Assembly (NCBI RefSeq): GCF_900106525.1
Contig: NZ_FNOG01000001.1
Location: 572,128-636,127, forward strand
Direction of reading: 5' to 3'
Length of the DNA stretch: 64,000 bases
From: Lysobacter enzymogenes
Lineage (GTDB): Bacteria > Pseudomonadota > Gammaproteobacteria > Xanthomonadales > Xanthomonadaceae
Notes under the pieces: model-generated
What the model was told of the DNA's origin: nothing
Seen by the model: only the letters and a program-made list of their open reading frames with translations
Database searches by the model: none
Translations under genes and position numbers: made by a program
Shown here: one piece after another, positions 9,431 to 19,728 of the stretch
Layout: each line of letters begins with the position of its first letter
Position numbering within the stretch: position 1 is the first letter of the stretch

Positions 9431-10375
9431 ATGACCGCAACCCCCGCCGACCGCCGCACCCTGGCCATGGCCTTGCCGCCGCTGGAAACGGCCGACGCCG
9501 ATGCGATCGCAGCGTTTCTCGACGCGATCTGGGCCGAAAGCGGCCTGGCCCAGCAAACGCTGCACAGCTACCGCCGCGACCTGGAAGGGCTGGCGCGCTG
9601 GCGCGACGGCCGCGGCCTGGCCGGCGCGGACCGCGCGGCCTTGTTCGACTATCTGGCCTGGCGCACCCGCGAGGGTTATTCGCCGCGCAGCAACGCGCGC
9701 CTGCTGTCGGCATTGCGCGCGTTCTACGCCTTCCGCCTGCGCCGCGGCCTGCGCCGCGACGACCCGACCGCGCTGCTGGCGCCGCCGAAGCTGCCGCGCT
9801 CGTTGCCCAAGGCGCTGGCCGAAAGCCAGATCGACGCGCTGCTGGCCGCGCCCGACGCCGACACGCCGCTGGGGCTGCGCGACCGCGCCATGCTCGAACT
9901 GATGTACGCCTGCGGCCTGCGCGTGAGCGAACTGGTGCACCTACCGGCGACCGCGATCAACCTGCGCCAGGGCGTGCTGCGGGTGATGGGCAAGGGCAGC
10001 AAGGAGCGGCTGGTGCCGCTGGGCGAGGAAGCGCAGCACTGGCTCGAGCGCTATCTGGCCCAGGCCCGGCCGAAGCTGGCCGGCAAGCGCGCGCTGGCGC
10101 CGTTGTTCATCGAGGCCAGCGGCGAGGCGCCGAGCCGGCAGGCGTTCTGGCACCTGGTCAAGCGCTACGCCGCCGTGGCCGGCATCGATCCGGCGCGGAT
10201 CAGCCCGCACGGCCTGCGCCACAGCTTCGCCACCCACCTGCTCAACCGCGGCGCCGACCTGCGCGCGCTGCAGCTGCTGCTCGGCCACAGCTCGCTGTCG
10301 ACCACCCAGATCTACACCCTGGTCGCGCGCGAGCAGCTCAAGCGCCTGCACGCCAAGCACCATCCGCGCGGCTAG
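9431..10375 (+). CDS. xerD: site-specific tyrosine recombinase XerD
   Basis: XerD resolves chromosome dimers at dif together with XerC and FtsK. The 314-residue protein has the SAM-like N-terminal domain (about 20-110) and the catalytic domain with Arg164, Lys191, His260 and Arg263 (HGLRH), His286 and the nucleophile Tyr295 (QIYTLV). The C-terminal LHAKHHPRG is typical of XerD rather than XerC. The neighbours (lptFG upstream, a DsbC-like gene downstream) match the xerD locus of Xanthomonadaceae. The annotated ATG gives a slightly long N terminus; the second ATG 36 bases later is possible. Confidence 0.95.
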   Translation: MTATPADRRTLAMALPPLETADADAIAAFLDAIWAESGLAQQTLHSYRRDLEGLARWRDGRGLAGADRAALFDYLAWRTREGYSPRSNARLLSALRAFYAFRLRRGLRRDDPTALLAPPKLPRSLPKALAESQIDALLAAPDADTPLGLRDRAMLELMYACGLRVSELVHLPATAINLRQGVLRVMGKGSKERLVPLGEEAQHWLERYLAQARPKLAGKRALAPLFIEASGEAPSRQAFWHLVKRYAAVAGIDPARISPHGLRHSFATHLLNRGADLRALQLLLGHSSLSTTQIYTLVAREQLKRLHAKHHPRG

Positions 10376-10570
10376 GGCGGCCCGGCGGCCCGGACTGCGG
10401 TCCGCGACGGCGATCGGCAATCCGCGACCGGCGTCCGCCGCCGGCCCCGCGCCGGCGTGACCCGGGTCGCGGAACACGAACTGCAAACCCCGCCCGTGCC
10501 ACAATCGGCCGAACCTATTGTCCCCCGGGCGGTCCAACGCCCATTCGCTCCCGCCAAGGATTCTTTGCAG

Positions 10571-11446
10571 ATGAAGCGCATCCTCTTCGCCGTGCTCGGC
10601 GCCATCAGCCTGTCCGCCTGTGCCCAGACGCCGCCGGGCGCCGCCGCGGCCGCCAAGGCCGATCCGGTCAAGCCGGCCGCCGAGGCCGCCGCCGGCACCG
10701 CTCCCAAGGTCGCCGCAGGCAGCGCCGATGCGCGCGCGGTCGAGGCGGTGCGCACGCTCAATCCCAAGGTCAACATCGACAAGGTCGGCGCCGCGCCGAT
10801 GCCGGGCTTCCGCGAAGCCCTGGTCCAGGGCCAGGTGGTGTACGTCAGCGACGACGGCCGCTACCTGTTCCTGCCCGGCTCCGGCGGCGCCCTGTTCGAC
10901 ACCCAGGCCAAGCGCAACCTGATGGAAGATACCCTGGCCGGCATGCGCCGCGACCTGCTCAAGACCATCCCGGCCAGCGAGCGCATCGTGTTCGCCCCGG
11001 CCAATCCCAAGCACACCGTCACCGTGTTCACCGACGTGGAATGCGGCTACTGCCGCAAGCTGCACAGCGAGATCGCCGAGTACAACCGCCAGGGCATCGC
11101 GGTGGAGTACCTGGCCTTCCCGCGCATGGGCATCGGCAGCGAGGACTACAAGAAGATGGTCTCGGTGTGGTGCGCGGCCGACCGCCGCAAGGCCCTGACC
11201 GACGCCAAGTCCGACCACGGCAACGTCTCGTCCAAGCAGTGCAAGAACACGGTCGAGCAGCAATACGAAATCGGCCAGCGCGCCGGCCTGACCGGCACCC
11301 CGATGATCCTCAACGCCGACGGCGTCCAGCTCGGCGGCTACGTCCCGCCGGCGCAGCTGCGCGAGGCGCTGGACAAGCTGGCGGCCGAGTCCAAGACCGC
11401 GGCCAAGCCGACCGCGGCGGTCGCGACCCCGGTCGGCGGCCTCTAA
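10571..11446 (+). CDS. dsbC: DsbC-like thiol:disulfide isomerase, lipoprotein
   Basis: Periplasmic protein of the DsbC/DsbG family, which rearranges wrong disulfides and is kept reduced by DsbD. The thioredoxin-fold active site CGYC is at residues 158-161, preceded by VFTDVE, and a cis-Pro loop (TGTPMI) follows. The N terminus has a lipobox (LSAC), so this member is probably membrane-anchored, followed by an Ala/Pro/Lys-rich linker to about residue 50. The frame is open upstream, but the ATG at 10571 gives the signal sequence directly and follows an aagga motif. About 291 residues, longer than E. coli DsbC because of the linker. Confidence 0.88.
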   Translation: MKRILFAVLGAISLSACAQTPPGAAAAAKADPVKPAAEAAAGTAPKVAAGSADARAVEAVRTLNPKVNIDKVGAAPMPGFREALVQGQVVYVSDDGRYLFLPGSGGALFDTQAKRNLMEDTLAGMRRDLLKTIPASERIVFAPANPKHTVTVFTDVECGYCRKLHSEIAEYNRQGIAVEYLAFPRMGIGSEDYKKMVSVWCAADRRKALTDAKSDHGNVSSKQCKNTVEQQYEIGQRAGLTGTPMILNADGVQLGGYVPPAQLREALDKLAAESKTAAKPTAAVATPVGGL

Positions 11447-11464
11447 ACCCGCCCCGTCCGTCCC

Positions 11465-11497
11465 CCGAAAGGCCCGCCCCGCGGGCCTTTCGGCGTT
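11465..11497 (+). terminator. dsbC terminator
   Basis: A 13-bp GC-rich stem with a three-base ccc loop (11465-11477 against 11481-11493) is followed by cgtttt. It starts 19 bases after the dsbC stop and is a good rho-independent terminator. Confidence 0.85.
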
Positions 11498-11520
11498 TTC
11501 GGGCGGGTGAACCGCATGGG

Positions 11521-11662
11521 CCCCCTGTAGGAGCGGCGCAAGCCGCGACCGCGCCCTTTCGGCTTCCGCGCCAGTCCCGATGGGCCCGCGTCGCGCCAGA
11601 ACCGAGCCGTCCGCCGGCCGGCGTGGCGGCGCGGTCGCGGCTCGCGCCGCTCCTACAGGGGG
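11521..11662. repeat. inverted pair of tgtaggagcggcgc elements
   Basis: ccccctgtaggagcggcgca at 11521 faces its reverse complement ending at 11662. The pair encloses about 80 bases that include ggccggcgtggcggc-type palindromic DNA. It fills most of the 304-bp gap between dsbC and purL, so any purL promoter must lie within it or in the about 90 bases after it. Confidence 0.75.
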
Positions 11663-11750
11663 CGGCCGCGACCACCGGCAGCATTGGGCCCCGAGCCGCG
11701 CCGGCCCTTCGGGTACAATGACGGGCCCTGCGTTGCACGGTTCTTCGGAC

Positions 11751-14700
11751 ATGATCGTCCTCGAGGGCCCCTCGGCCCTGTCTTCGTTCCGCCGCGAGCG
11801 GCTGCAAGCCCGCCTGTCCGCCCTCCATCCCGCCGTCCGCCTGCTCGATGCCTGGCCCGTGTACTGGGTCGAGCCCGAGCCCGGCCGCACGCCCGACGAC
11901 GCCACCCTGCGCCGCATCCTGCAGGCCGAAGCCAGCGAAGCGCCGCGTGAGAGCGGGGCGGTGTCGCGTTATGCGACACCGCGCCTGGGCACGCTGTCGC
12001 CGTGGGCCAGCAAGGCCACCGAGCTGCTGCGCGGCGCCGGCCAGCCGGTCAAGCGGGTCGAGCGCGGCCTGCGCTACGACCTCAGCGGCTGGCCCGACGA
12101 CGCCCCGACCCAGGGCGCGCTGGCCAAGGTCCTGCACGACCCGATGACCCAGTCGCTGCTCGACACCCGCGACGACGCGGCCGCGTTGTTCGCGGTGCCG
12201 GCGCGCGGCGAACTCGAGCGCATCGCCCTGGACGAGCTGGAAGCGGCCAACGCCCGCCTCGGCCTGGCCCTGGCCGAGGACGAGATCGCCTACCTGCGCG
12301 AGCGCTACGCTGCGCTCGGCCGCGCGCCCGCCGACGTCGAACTGATGATGTTCGCCCAGGCCAACTCCGAGCACTGCCGGCACAAGATCTTCAACGCCTC
12401 CTGGACGCTCGACGGCCGCGACCAGCCGCAGTCGCTGTTCAAGATGATCAAGCACACCCACGCGCAGACGCCGGAGAACACGCTCTCGGCGTACAGCGAC
12501 AACGCCGCGGTGGTGGAAGGCTATCCCGCGCGCCGGTTCCGCCCGCAGCCGGGCAGCCAGGCCTACGCCGCCGAGGCGCAGGTCGATTCGGCGTTCTGCA
12601 TCAAGGTCGAAACCCACAACCACCCGACCGCGATCGCGCCGTTCCCCGGCGCGAGCACCGGCAACGGCGGCGAAATCCGCGACGAAGGCGCGACCGGCCG
12701 CGGCGGCCGGCCCAAGGCCGGCCTGTGCGGTTTCAGCGTCTCGCACCTGCGCATTCCGACCCTGCCGCAGCCGTGGGAAGGCGAACGCGCGCTCAACCCG
12801 CGCATGGCCCCGGCGCTGGAGATCATGCTCGACGGCCCGATCGGCGCGGCGGCGTTCAACAACGAGTTCGGCCGGCCCAACCTCAACGGCTATTTCCGCA
12901 GCTTCGAGCTCGATCAAGGCGCGATCGTCCGCGCCTACGACAAGCCGATCATGCTCGCCGGCGGCCTGGGCGCGATCGACCGCGTGCAGGTGGCCAAGCT
13001 CGGCCTCAAGCCCGGGCATGCGGTGATCGTGCTCGGCGGCCCGGCGATGCTGATCGGCCTGGGCGGCGGCGCCGCCAGTTCGGTCGCGTCCGGCGACAGC
13101 GACGAATCGCTCGACTTCGCCAGCGTGCAGCGCGACAACCCGGAAATGGAGCGGCGCTGCCAGGAAGTGATCGATCGCTGCGTCGCGCTCGGCGCGGCCA
13201 ACCCGATCGACAGCGCCCACGACGTCGGCGCCGGCGGCCTGTCCAACGCGATTCCCGAACTGCTGCACGACTCCAGCCTCGGCGGCGTGATCGATCTGGC
13301 GCGCGTGCCCAGCGACGATCCCTCGCTGTCGCCGATGCAGCTGTGGTGCAACGAATCGCAGGAACGCTACGTGCTCGGCCTGCCGGCCGACCGCGTGGCC
13401 GACTTCGCCGCGATCTGCGAACGCGAGCGCTGCCCGTTCGCGGTGGTCGGCTATGCCACCGCCGAGGAGCGCCTGGTCGTCGGTTATGGCGCCACCGTCG
13501 AATCGGTTTACGGCCGCGCTGCTTCGCCCAGCGACGAAGCGGCTGGCGCCACCGGCCCGCAGGCAGAGCCTGCGGGCGTTCGCGGTGGCGCGGACCAGTG
13601 GTCCGCAAGCGCCACCGCTCACCCCATCGACCTGCCGATGGACGTGCTGTTCGGCAAGCCGCCGAAGATGCACCGCGACACCCGCCACCCCGCGCAAGCG
13701 CCGTGGCCGGAGCTGGACTGGAGCGGCCTGGACTTGCGCGAAGCCGGCCTGCGCGTGCTCGCCCATCCGACCGTGGCGGCGAAGAATTTCCTCATCACCA
13801 TCGGCGACCGCACCGTCGGCGGCCTGGTCGCGCGCGACCAGATGGTCGGCCCGTGGCAGCTGCCGGTGGCCGATTGCGCGATCACCTTCAGCGGCTTCGA
13901 CGGCTATGTCGGCGAAGCGATGGCGATCGGCGAACGCACCCCGCTGGCCCTGCTCGACGCGGCCGCGGCCGCGCGCATGGCGGTGGGCGAGGCGATCACC
14001 AACCTGTGCGCGGCGCCGGTGGAATCGCTCAACCGGATCAAGCTGTCGGCGAACTGGATGGCTGCGGCCTCGCACCCCGGCGAAGACGCGTTGCTGTTCG
14101 ACGCGGTCAAGGCCGTGGGCATGGAGCTGTGTCCGGAACTCGAACTCAGCATCCCGGTCGGCAAGGATTCCTTGTCGATGCAGGCGCAGTGGGGCTCGGG
14201 CGACAGCGCGAGCAAGTCGGTGTCGCCGGTGTCGCTGATCGTCAGCGCGTTCGCGCCGGTGGTCGACGTGCGCCAGCAACTCACCCCGCTGCTGTCGCGC
14301 GAAGCCGACACCGAGTTGTGGCTGATCGGCCTGGGCGCCGGCAAGCAGCGCCTGGGCGGTTCGGTGCTGGCGCAGGTGCATCCGCAGGCCGGCGCCGAAA
14401 ACGGTCTGCCGGCGTTCGCCGGCACCCCCGCCGACGGCGCGCGCTACGGCGCCGGCGTGCCCGACCTCGACAGCCCGCAGCGCCTGCGCGATTTCTTCGA
14501 ACTGATCCGCGACGCGCGCGAAGCCGGCCTGCTGCTGGCCTATCACGACCGCAGCGACGGCGGCGCCTTCGCCGCGCTGGCGGAAATGGCGTTCTGCTCG
14601 CGCCTGGGCCTGGACATCAGCCTCGACGGCTGGGGCGAGGATCCGTTCCGCACCTTGTTCAACGAAGAACTGGGCGCGATCGTGCAGATCCACGACGAAG

Positions 14701-15773
14701 ACCGCGCGGTGTTCGCCGACCTGGTCGCGCGCCACGGCTTGATCGACTGCGCCCAGCGCATCGCCAAGCCGACCACGGCGCCGTCGGTGCGGGTGCGCGA
14801 CGAGGGCAAGATCATCGTCGAATGGCGCTGGGACGAGCTGTTCGACGCGTGGTGGTCGACCAGCCACGCGCTGCAGAAGCTGCGCGACAACCCCGATTGC
14901 GCCGACGAGGAGCGCGCGCTCGCGCGCGACTTCGCCGCGCCCGGGCTCAAGCCCAAGCTCGGCTTCGACCCGAACGAAGACATCGCCGCGCCGTTCGTCA
15001 ACACCGGCGCGCGGCCGAAGGTGGCGATCCTGCGCGAGCAGGGCGTCAACGGCCAGATCGAAATGGCCGCCGCGTTCGACCAGGCCGGCTTCGAAGCCTT
15101 CGACGTGCACATGAGCGACCTGATCTCGGGCCGCTTCGACCTCGCCGAGTTCAAGGGCTTCGCCGCCTGCGGCGGCTTCAGCTACGGCGACGTGCTCGGC
15201 GCGGGCCGCGGCTGGGCCACCAGCATCCTGGAACGTAGCGCGCTGCGCGAAGCCTTCGCCGCGTTCTTCGCGCGCGAGGACAGCTTCTCGCTGGGCGTGT
15301 GCAACGGCTGCCAGATGCTGGCCCAGCTCAAGCCGATCATCCCCGGCGCCGAGCACTGGCCGGTGTTCCTGCGCAACCGCAGCGAACAGTTCGAAGCACG
15401 CCTGGGGCTGCTGGAAGTGGTCGAATCGCCGTCGCTGTTCCTGCGCGGCATGGCCGGCTCGCGCCTCCCGGTCGCGATCGCCCACGGCGAAGGCCGCGCC
15501 AGCTTCGCCGACAACCTCGACCAGAGCGCGGCCGACATCGCGCTGCGCTACATCGACGGCGAAGGCCGCGTGGCCGAGCGCTACCCGCTCAACCCCAACG
15601 GCTCGCCCGACGGCATCGCCGGCCTGAGCAGCCGCGACGGCCGCGCCACGATCATGATGCCGCACCCCGAACGCACCCTGCGCGCAGCCAACTTCAGCTG
15701 GGCGCCGAAGGACTGGGCGGGGGATTCGCCGTGGCTGCGGATGTTCCGCAACGCGCGGGTCTGGGTGGGCTGA
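11751..15773 (+). CDS. purL: phosphoribosylformylglycinamidine synthase
   Basis: Large single-chain FGAM synthase of purine synthesis (step 4), using ATP and glutamine. The protein is about 1340 residues: an N-terminal PurS-like part, a linker with the SEHCRHKIF motif, two AIRS-like halves with the [10 protein letters not shown] loop, and a C-terminal class I glutaminase (CNGCQ nucleophile near residue 1185, PHPERT at the end). The ATG at 11751 ([10 protein letters not shown]) matches relatives; an ATG at 11718 would add 11 residues. An extra stretch of about 35 residues, encoded by palindromic DNA at 13510-13620, interrupts the conserved region just before [15 protein letters not shown]. Confidence 0.97.
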   Translation: MIVLEGPSALSSFRRERLQARLSALHPAVRLLDAWPVYWVEPEPGRTPDDATLRRILQAEASEAPRESGAVSRYATPRLGTLSPWASKATELLRGAGQPVKRVERGLRYDLSGWPDDAPTQGALAKVLHDPMTQSLLDTRDDAAALFAVPARGELERIALDELEAANARLGLALAEDEIAYLRERYAALGRAPADVELMMFAQANSEHCRHKIFNASWTLDGRDQPQSLFKMIKHTHAQTPENTLSAYSDNAAVVEGYPARRFRPQPGSQAYAAEAQVDSAFCIKVETHNHPTAIAPFPGASTGNGGEIRDEGATGRGGRPKAGLCGFSVSHLRIPTLPQPWEGERALNPRMAPALEIMLDGPIGAAAFNNEFGRPNLNGYFRSFELDQGAIVRAYDKPIMLAGGLGAIDRVQVAKLGLKPGHAVIVLGGPAMLIGLGGGAASSVASGDSDESLDFASVQRDNPEMERRCQEVIDRCVALGAANPIDSAHDVGAGGLSNAIPELLHDSSLGGVIDLARVPSDDPSLSPMQLWCNESQERYVLGLPADRVADFAAICERERCPFAVVGYATAEERLVVGYGATVESVYGRAASPSDEAAGATGPQAEPAGVRGGADQWSASATAHPIDLPMDVLFGKPPKMHRDTRHPAQAPWPELDWSGLDLREAGLRVLAHPTVAAKNFLITIGDRTVGGLVARDQMVGPWQLPVADCAITFSGFDGYVGEAMAIGERTPLALLDAAAAARMAVGEAITNLCAAPVESLNRIKLSANWMAAASHPGEDALLFDAVKAVGMELCPELELSIPVGKDSLSMQAQWGSGDSASKSVSPVSLIVSAFAPVVDVRQQLTPLLSREADTELWLIGLGAGKQRLGGSVLAQVHPQAGAENGLPAFAGTPADGARYGAGVPDLDSPQRLRDFFELIRDAREAGLLLAYHDRSDGGAFAALAEMAFCSRLGLDISLDGWGEDPFRTLFNEELGAIVQIHDEDRAVFADLVARHGLIDCAQRIAKPTTAPSVRVRDEGKIIVEWRWDELFDAWWSTSHALQKLRDNPDCADEERALARDFAAPGLKPKLGFDPNEDIAAPFVNTGARPKVAILREQGVNGQIEMAAAFDQAGFEAFDVHMSDLISGRFDLAEFKGFAACGGFSYGDVLGAGRGWATSILERSALREAFAAFFAREDSFSLGVCNGCQMLAQLKPIIPGAEHWPVFLRNRSEQFEARLGLLEVVESPSLFLRGMAGSRLPVAIAHGEGRASFADNLDQSAADIALRYIDGEGRVAERYPLNPNGSPDGIAGLSSRDGRATIMMPHPERTLRAANFSWAPKDWAGDSPWLRMFRNARVWVG
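13521..13618. repeat. palindromic element within the purL frame
   Basis: Three hairpins lie side by side inside the coding sequence. gcttcg (13521) pairs with cgaagc (13540). cccgcaggc pairs with gcctgcggg (13556-13576, loop aga). A nested stem 13582-13618 has an inner gcggacc-agt-ggtccgc and an outer gcggtggcgc paired with gcgccaccgc. The frame stays open throughout, and the encoded residues are not part of the conserved FGAM synthase core. Confidence 0.75.
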
Positions 15774-15800
15774 CGCGGCGGCCGCCGACCCGGCAACGAC

Positions 15801-15842
15801 GAACGAACGGGCGTCCGCGAGGGCGCCCGTTCGTTTTTGCTA
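15801..15842 (+). terminator. purL terminator
   Basis: The sequence aacgaacgggcg, a short loop, its complement cgcccgttcgtt and a T-run form a strong rho-independent terminator about 30 bases after the purL stop. Confidence 0.85.
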
Positions 15843-15875
15843 AGGTTCGCCGGATGCGAAGCGGCGGGAGCGGCC

Positions 15876-16328
15876 GTGATCGTTTTGGATTATTACGACG
15901 GTCCGTTGAAGGGATTCGCACAAGCGGCCTTCGGCGCCGATTGCTGTTACTTCGAGATCGTGGCCTGGAGCCGTTGGGACGATCGCCGGCTGTTTTCGGT
16001 GGTTCCCATCGAATCCGACGAATTCGCCCGCATCGCCGATGCGCCGGCTATCGCCCGAGGCGACGGTTCGCCCGTGCGCGGGCTATCGCGATGGCGTTTC
16101 GCCGACCGAGTGACCGCGGTCGCGATGGACGCGCTGCTGCGCCGCTGCGCCGAGCAGGCCCGTTCGCCCGCGTTCGTATGCCTGACGACGGGCGGGGTCG
16201 TCGATTCCGCGATCCGCATGGACACCGACGAAGCCATGCGCAGACGCATCGGCGAAGCCCTGTCCAGCGGCCGGATATCCGACCTGCGCGACTGGCGCGA
16301 CGTCGTCAGTCCCCCGGCCGCGCGATGA
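15876..16328 (+). CDS. hypothetical protein
   Basis: I do not recognise this 150-residue protein. It begins VIVLDYYDGPLKGFAQAAFG from a GTG preceded by a gcgggag ribosome-binding sequence; the open frame extends to 15837, but that start would lie in the purL terminator. It has no signal peptide or membrane segment and looks like a small soluble alpha/beta protein, with WDDRRLFSVVPI and SPAFVCLTTGGVVDS strands. Its codon use resembles the neighbours. It stands alone between purL and the secretion operon. Confidence 0.6.
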   Translation: MIVLDYYDGPLKGFAQAAFGADCCYFEIVAWSRWDDRRLFSVVPIESDEFARIADAPAIARGDGSPVRGLSRWRFADRVTAVAMDALLRRCAEQARSPAFVCLTTGGVVDSAIRMDTDEAMRRRIGEALSSGRISDLRDWRDVVSPPAAR

Positions 16329-16622
16329 GCCGACGGCCGGCGTCGCCTCGGTGCGACTGCCGAGGCAGCCACAACCGCTCATGGCCGGCAAGCCGTCACC
16401 CGTAGCGACGGCCGAAAGAAATGTGACCAGGGCTTTAAATCCGCCGCGGTCATTTTCGTTCTCGCCTGCTGAAACGCGGATGGATTAACTTTTCTGTTTG
16501 TCCGGACGCGGTTGCGCCGGTCTTTTCGCGCTCTCGCCGGCACTGGCAAAGACCGCGATCGAAACTGCTAAAGTCAGGGACCACTCGCGGGCTCGCGAGA
16601 ATGTGATACGCAGGAGCGCGAT
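16329..16622. other. region upstream of the secretion operon
   Basis: This 294-bp gap must hold the promoter of the gsp operon. The stretch 16420-16500 is clearly richer in A and T (for example ttaacttttctg near 16486) than its surroundings, as expected for a promoter, but no -35/-10 pair is convincing. A ggag ribosome-binding sequence at about 16612 serves the GTG start of gspE. No gene is seen here. Confidence 0.4.
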
Positions 16623-18383
16623 GTGAATGCCGTAGCCCACAGTACCGATGCGCACGCCGGCCCCGAGGCGGGCACCGCCGACGACGGCCAGGCCGCCGTC
16701 GATGCGCGCATCGTCGACGCCCTGCTGGCCAAGGGCCGGCTCAAGGACACGGACCTGATCCGCGCCCGGCGCCTGCAGGAGGAAACCGGTGGCAGCCTGT
16801 TGGCGCTGCTGGCCCGGCTCGGGCTGGTGTCCGAGCGCGACCACGCCGAAACCGTCGCGGCGGTGCTGGGGCTGCCCCTGGTCAGCGTCAAGGACGCGCC
16901 GGAGCTGCCGCCCGAGGGCGTCAGCCTGACCCCGAAGTTCATGAAGCAGTTCGCGCTGTGCCCGGTGGCCGAGAGCGATAGCCACGTCGATGTGCTGATG
17001 GCCGATCCGCAGGACGCCTACCAGCTCGACGCGCTGCGCCTGGCCAGCGGCGGCCGCCAGATCCGCCCGGCGGTGGCGCTGCGCGCCGAGGTCGGCGACC
17101 TGGTCGAGCGCTGGTTCGGCCAGGGCCGCAGCGCGATGGGCGCGATCGTGGAGACCGCCGAAGGCGAGGGCAGCGGCGACCTCGACGACGTCGAGCACCT
17201 GCGCGACCTGGCCTCGGAAGCGCCGGTGATCCGGCTGGTGAACCTGGTGATCCAGCGCGCGGTCGAGCTGCGCGCTTCCGACATCCATATCGAACCGTTC
17301 GAAAACCGGCTCAAGGTGCGCTACCGCATCGACGGCGTGCTGGCCGAGGGCGAGAGCCCGCCGGCCAACCTCACCGCCGCGGTGATCAGCCGCATCAAGA
17401 TCATGGCCAAGCTCAACATCGCCGAGCGCCGCCTGCCGCAGGACGGCCGCATCATGCTGCGGGTGCAGGGCAAGGAGCTCGACCTGCGCGTGAGCACGGT
17501 ACCGACCGCGCACGGCGAGTCGGTGGTGATGCGACTGCTCGACCGCGAAACGGTAGTGTTCGACTTCTACAAGCTCGGCTTCACCGACGAGTTCCTGCCG
17601 CAGTTCCAGAAGGTGCTCGACCAGCCGCACGGGATCATGCTGGTGACCGGCCCGACCGGCTCGGGCAAGACCACCACGCTGTACACCGCGCTGAGCAAGC
17701 TCAACACCAGCGACGTCAAGATCATCACCGTCGAGGACCCGGTCGAATACCAGATCGAGGGCATCAACCAGATCCAGGCCAAGCCGCAGATCGGCCTGGA
17801 TTTCGCCCACGCCCTGCGTTCGATCGTGCGCCAGGACCCGGACATCATCATGATCGGCGAAATGCGCGACCTGGAGACGTGCAAGATCGCGATCCAGTCG
17901 GCGCTGACCGGTCACTTGGTGCTCAGCACGCTGCACACCAACAACGCCGCCGGCGGCATCACCCGTCTGCTCGACATGGGCGTGGAAGACTATCTGCTGA
18001 CCTCGACCATCAACGGCATCCTGGCCCAGCGCCTGGTGCGTCGATTGGAACCGACCCACGCGGAGAAATACCCCGCCTCGCCGGAGGAAATCGAGAAGTT
18101 CAGCCTGCGCCGCTATCAGCCCGAAGGCGAGATCTATCTGTACCGTCCGCGTCCGTCGGCGGCCGCGCCCAGCGGTTATCACGGGCGCACCACGATCATG
18201 GAATTCCTGGTCATGAACGACGAACTGCGCCGCGCGGTGATGCGTCATGCCGGCATGGGCGAGATCGAACAGATCGCGCGCGAGACCGCGAGCATGCGCA
18301 CCATGTACGAGGACGGCATCGTCAAGGCGATGGCCGGGCTGACCACGATCGAGGAAGTGCTGCGGGTGACCGAGGATGCGTAA
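16623..18383 (+). CDS. gspE: type II secretion ATPase GspE
   Basis: Hexameric cytoplasmic ATPase that powers pseudopilus assembly by the type II secretion system. 586 residues from a GTG start with aggag upstream. The N-terminal MshEN-type domain (about 45-150) contacts GspL. The RecA-like core has the Walker A motif GPTGSGKTTT at residues 343-352, the Asp box (VEDPVEYQIEGINQIQ) and the Walker B region (RQDPDIIMIGEMRD). The zinc-binding four-Cys segment found in many GspE and PilB proteins is absent: after AQRLVRRLEPTHAEKYP there is no CxxC. A PilB identity is excluded by the following gspF-D genes. Confidence 0.95.
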   Translation: MNAVAHSTDAHAGPEAGTADDGQAAVDARIVDALLAKGRLKDTDLIRARRLQEETGGSLLALLARLGLVSERDHAETVAAVLGLPLVSVKDAPELPPEGVSLTPKFMKQFALCPVAESDSHVDVLMADPQDAYQLDALRLASGGRQIRPAVALRAEVGDLVERWFGQGRSAMGAIVETAEGEGSGDLDDVEHLRDLASEAPVIRLVNLVIQRAVELRASDIHIEPFENRLKVRYRIDGVLAEGESPPANLTAAVISRIKIMAKLNIAERRLPQDGRIMLRVQGKELDLRVSTVPTAHGESVVMRLLDRETVVFDFYKLGFTDEFLPQFQKVLDQPHGIMLVTGPTGSGKTTTLYTALSKLNTSDVKIITVEDPVEYQIEGINQIQAKPQIGLDFAHALRSIVRQDPDIIMIGEMRDLETCKIAIQSALTGHLVLSTLHTNNAAGGITRLLDMGVEDYLLTSTINGILAQRLVRRLEPTHAEKYPASPEEIEKFSLRRYQPEGEIYLYRPRPSAAAPSGYHGRTTIMEFLVMNDELRRAVMRHAGMGEIEQIARETASMRTMYEDGIVKAMAGLTTIEEVLRVTEDA

Positions 18384-18510
18384 GGCGCAGCGGAACAACG
18401 GGCAACGCGGAACAGGCCAGGGCGAGCGCGTCGCGTTCTTGCGGAACTACCTTGGCCTGCGCTGCATCCATTTCCTGTCGCCCATTCCCTGATCCCCGCG
18501 CCCACATCTC

Positions 18511-19728
18511 ATGCCCCTCTTCCACTACAAAGCCCTCAACGCCCGCGGCGAGCTGCTCGACGGCCAGATGGAAGCCGCCAGCGGCGCCGAGGTCGTGCAG
18601 CGCCTGCAGGAACAGGGGCATCTGCCGGTGGAGGCCAAGCTGGCCTCGGAGGCGGGCGCGGGTTCGAGCTGGCGCGGGCTGTTCAAGCCCAAGCCGTTCA
18701 CCGGCGCGCGCCTGGTCCAGTTCACCCAGCAGCTGTCGACCCTGCTGGGCGCCGGCCAGCCGCTCGACCGCGCGCTGACCATCCTGCTCGACCTGCCCGA
18801 GGACGAAGCGGCCAAGAGCACGGTCGCCGACATCCGCGACGCGGTGCGCGGCGGCACCTCGCTGTCGGTGGCGCTGGAGCGCCAGCACGGCACGTTCTCG
18901 CGCCTGTACATCAACATGGTCCGCGCCGGCGAGGCCGGCGGCAACCTGCACGAAACCCTGGCGCGGCTCGACGATTACCTCGAACGCACCCGCCAGTTGC
19001 AGGGCCGGGTCATCAACGCGCTGATCTATCCGGCGATCCTGCTGCTGATGGTCGGCGGCAGCCTGTTGTTCCTGCTCGGCTACGTGGTGCCGCAGTTCGG
19101 CGCGATGTACGAAAGCCTCGACGCGCAGCTGCCGTTCTTCACCCAGATGGTGCTGTGGGCCGGCACCTTCGTGCGCGAGTGGTGGATCGTGCTGATCGCG
19201 GTGCCGGCGCTGGCCGGGCTGTGGTTCGACCGCAAGCGCCGCGATCCGGCATTCCGCGAGGCGCTCGACGACTGGCTGCTCAAGCGCAAGTTCGTCGGCC
19301 CGCTGATCGGCAAGATCGAGACCGCGCGGCTGGCGCGCACCCTCGGCACCCTGGTGCGCAACGGCGTGCCGCTGATGACCGCGATCGGCATCGGCCGCAA
19401 CGTGCTCAACAACCGCGTGCTCGCCGCCGACGTCGATGCGGCCGCCGAAGAGGTCAAGAACGGCGTGGCGCTCTCGACCGCGCTGGCCAAGGGCAAGCGC
19501 TTCCCGCGCCTGGCGGTGCAGATGATCCAGGTCGGCGAGGAGTCCGGCGCGCTCGACGCGATGCTGATGAAGACCGCCGAGACCTTCGAGCAGGACACCG
19601 GCATGGCCCTGGACCGCATGCTCGCCGCGCTGGTGCCGGTGGTGACGGTGGTCCTGGCCGGCATCGTCGGCACGGTGGTGATGGCGGTGCTGCTGCCGCT
19701 GTACGACCTCACCAACCAGATCGGCTGA
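18511..19728 (+). CDS. gspF: type II secretion inner-membrane platform protein GspF
   Basis: Polytopic inner-membrane protein that forms the assembly platform with GspL and GspM and connects to GspE. 405 residues with two homologous T2SSF cytoplasmic domains (about 70-190 and 270-390) and three membrane helices, near 170-190, 225-240 and 375-395. The N terminus MPLFHYKALNARGEL is characteristic. It follows gspE after 127 bp and is followed by an unusually long 310-bp gap before gspG. Confidence 0.96.
   Translation: MPLFHYKALNARGELLDGQMEAASGAEVVQRLQEQGHLPVEAKLASEAGAGSSWRGLFKPKPFTGARLVQFTQQLSTLLGAGQPLDRALTILLDLPEDEAAKSTVADIRDAVRGGTSLSVALERQHGTFSRLYINMVRAGEAGGNLHETLARLDDYLERTRQLQGRVINALIYPAILLLMVGGSLLFLLGYVVPQFGAMYESLDAQLPFFTQMVLWAGTFVREWWIVLIAVPALAGLWFDRKRRDPAFREALDDWLLKRKFVGPLIGKIETARLARTLGTLVRNGVPLMTAIGIGRNVLNNRVLAADVDAAAEEVKNGVALSTALAKGKRFPRLAVQMIQVGEESGALDAMLMKTAETFEQDTGMALDRMLAALVPVVTVVLAGIVGTVVMAVLLPLYDLTNQIG

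Noticed and set aside
9431-10375. Integron or phage integrase
   Set aside because: Length, C terminus and locus match housekeeping XerD. No attachment sites, cassettes or phage genes are nearby.
11310-15665. A 1451-codon open frame on the minus strand across purL
   Set aside because: Opposite strand of purL with low-complexity Arg/Ala/Val composition. Absence of stop codons is expected at this GC content.
16623-18383. Pilus assembly ATPase PilB as the identity of the first secretion gene
   Set aside because: It is followed directly by gspF to gspD in the Xanthomonas type II order, and no pilA, pilC or pilD is present.
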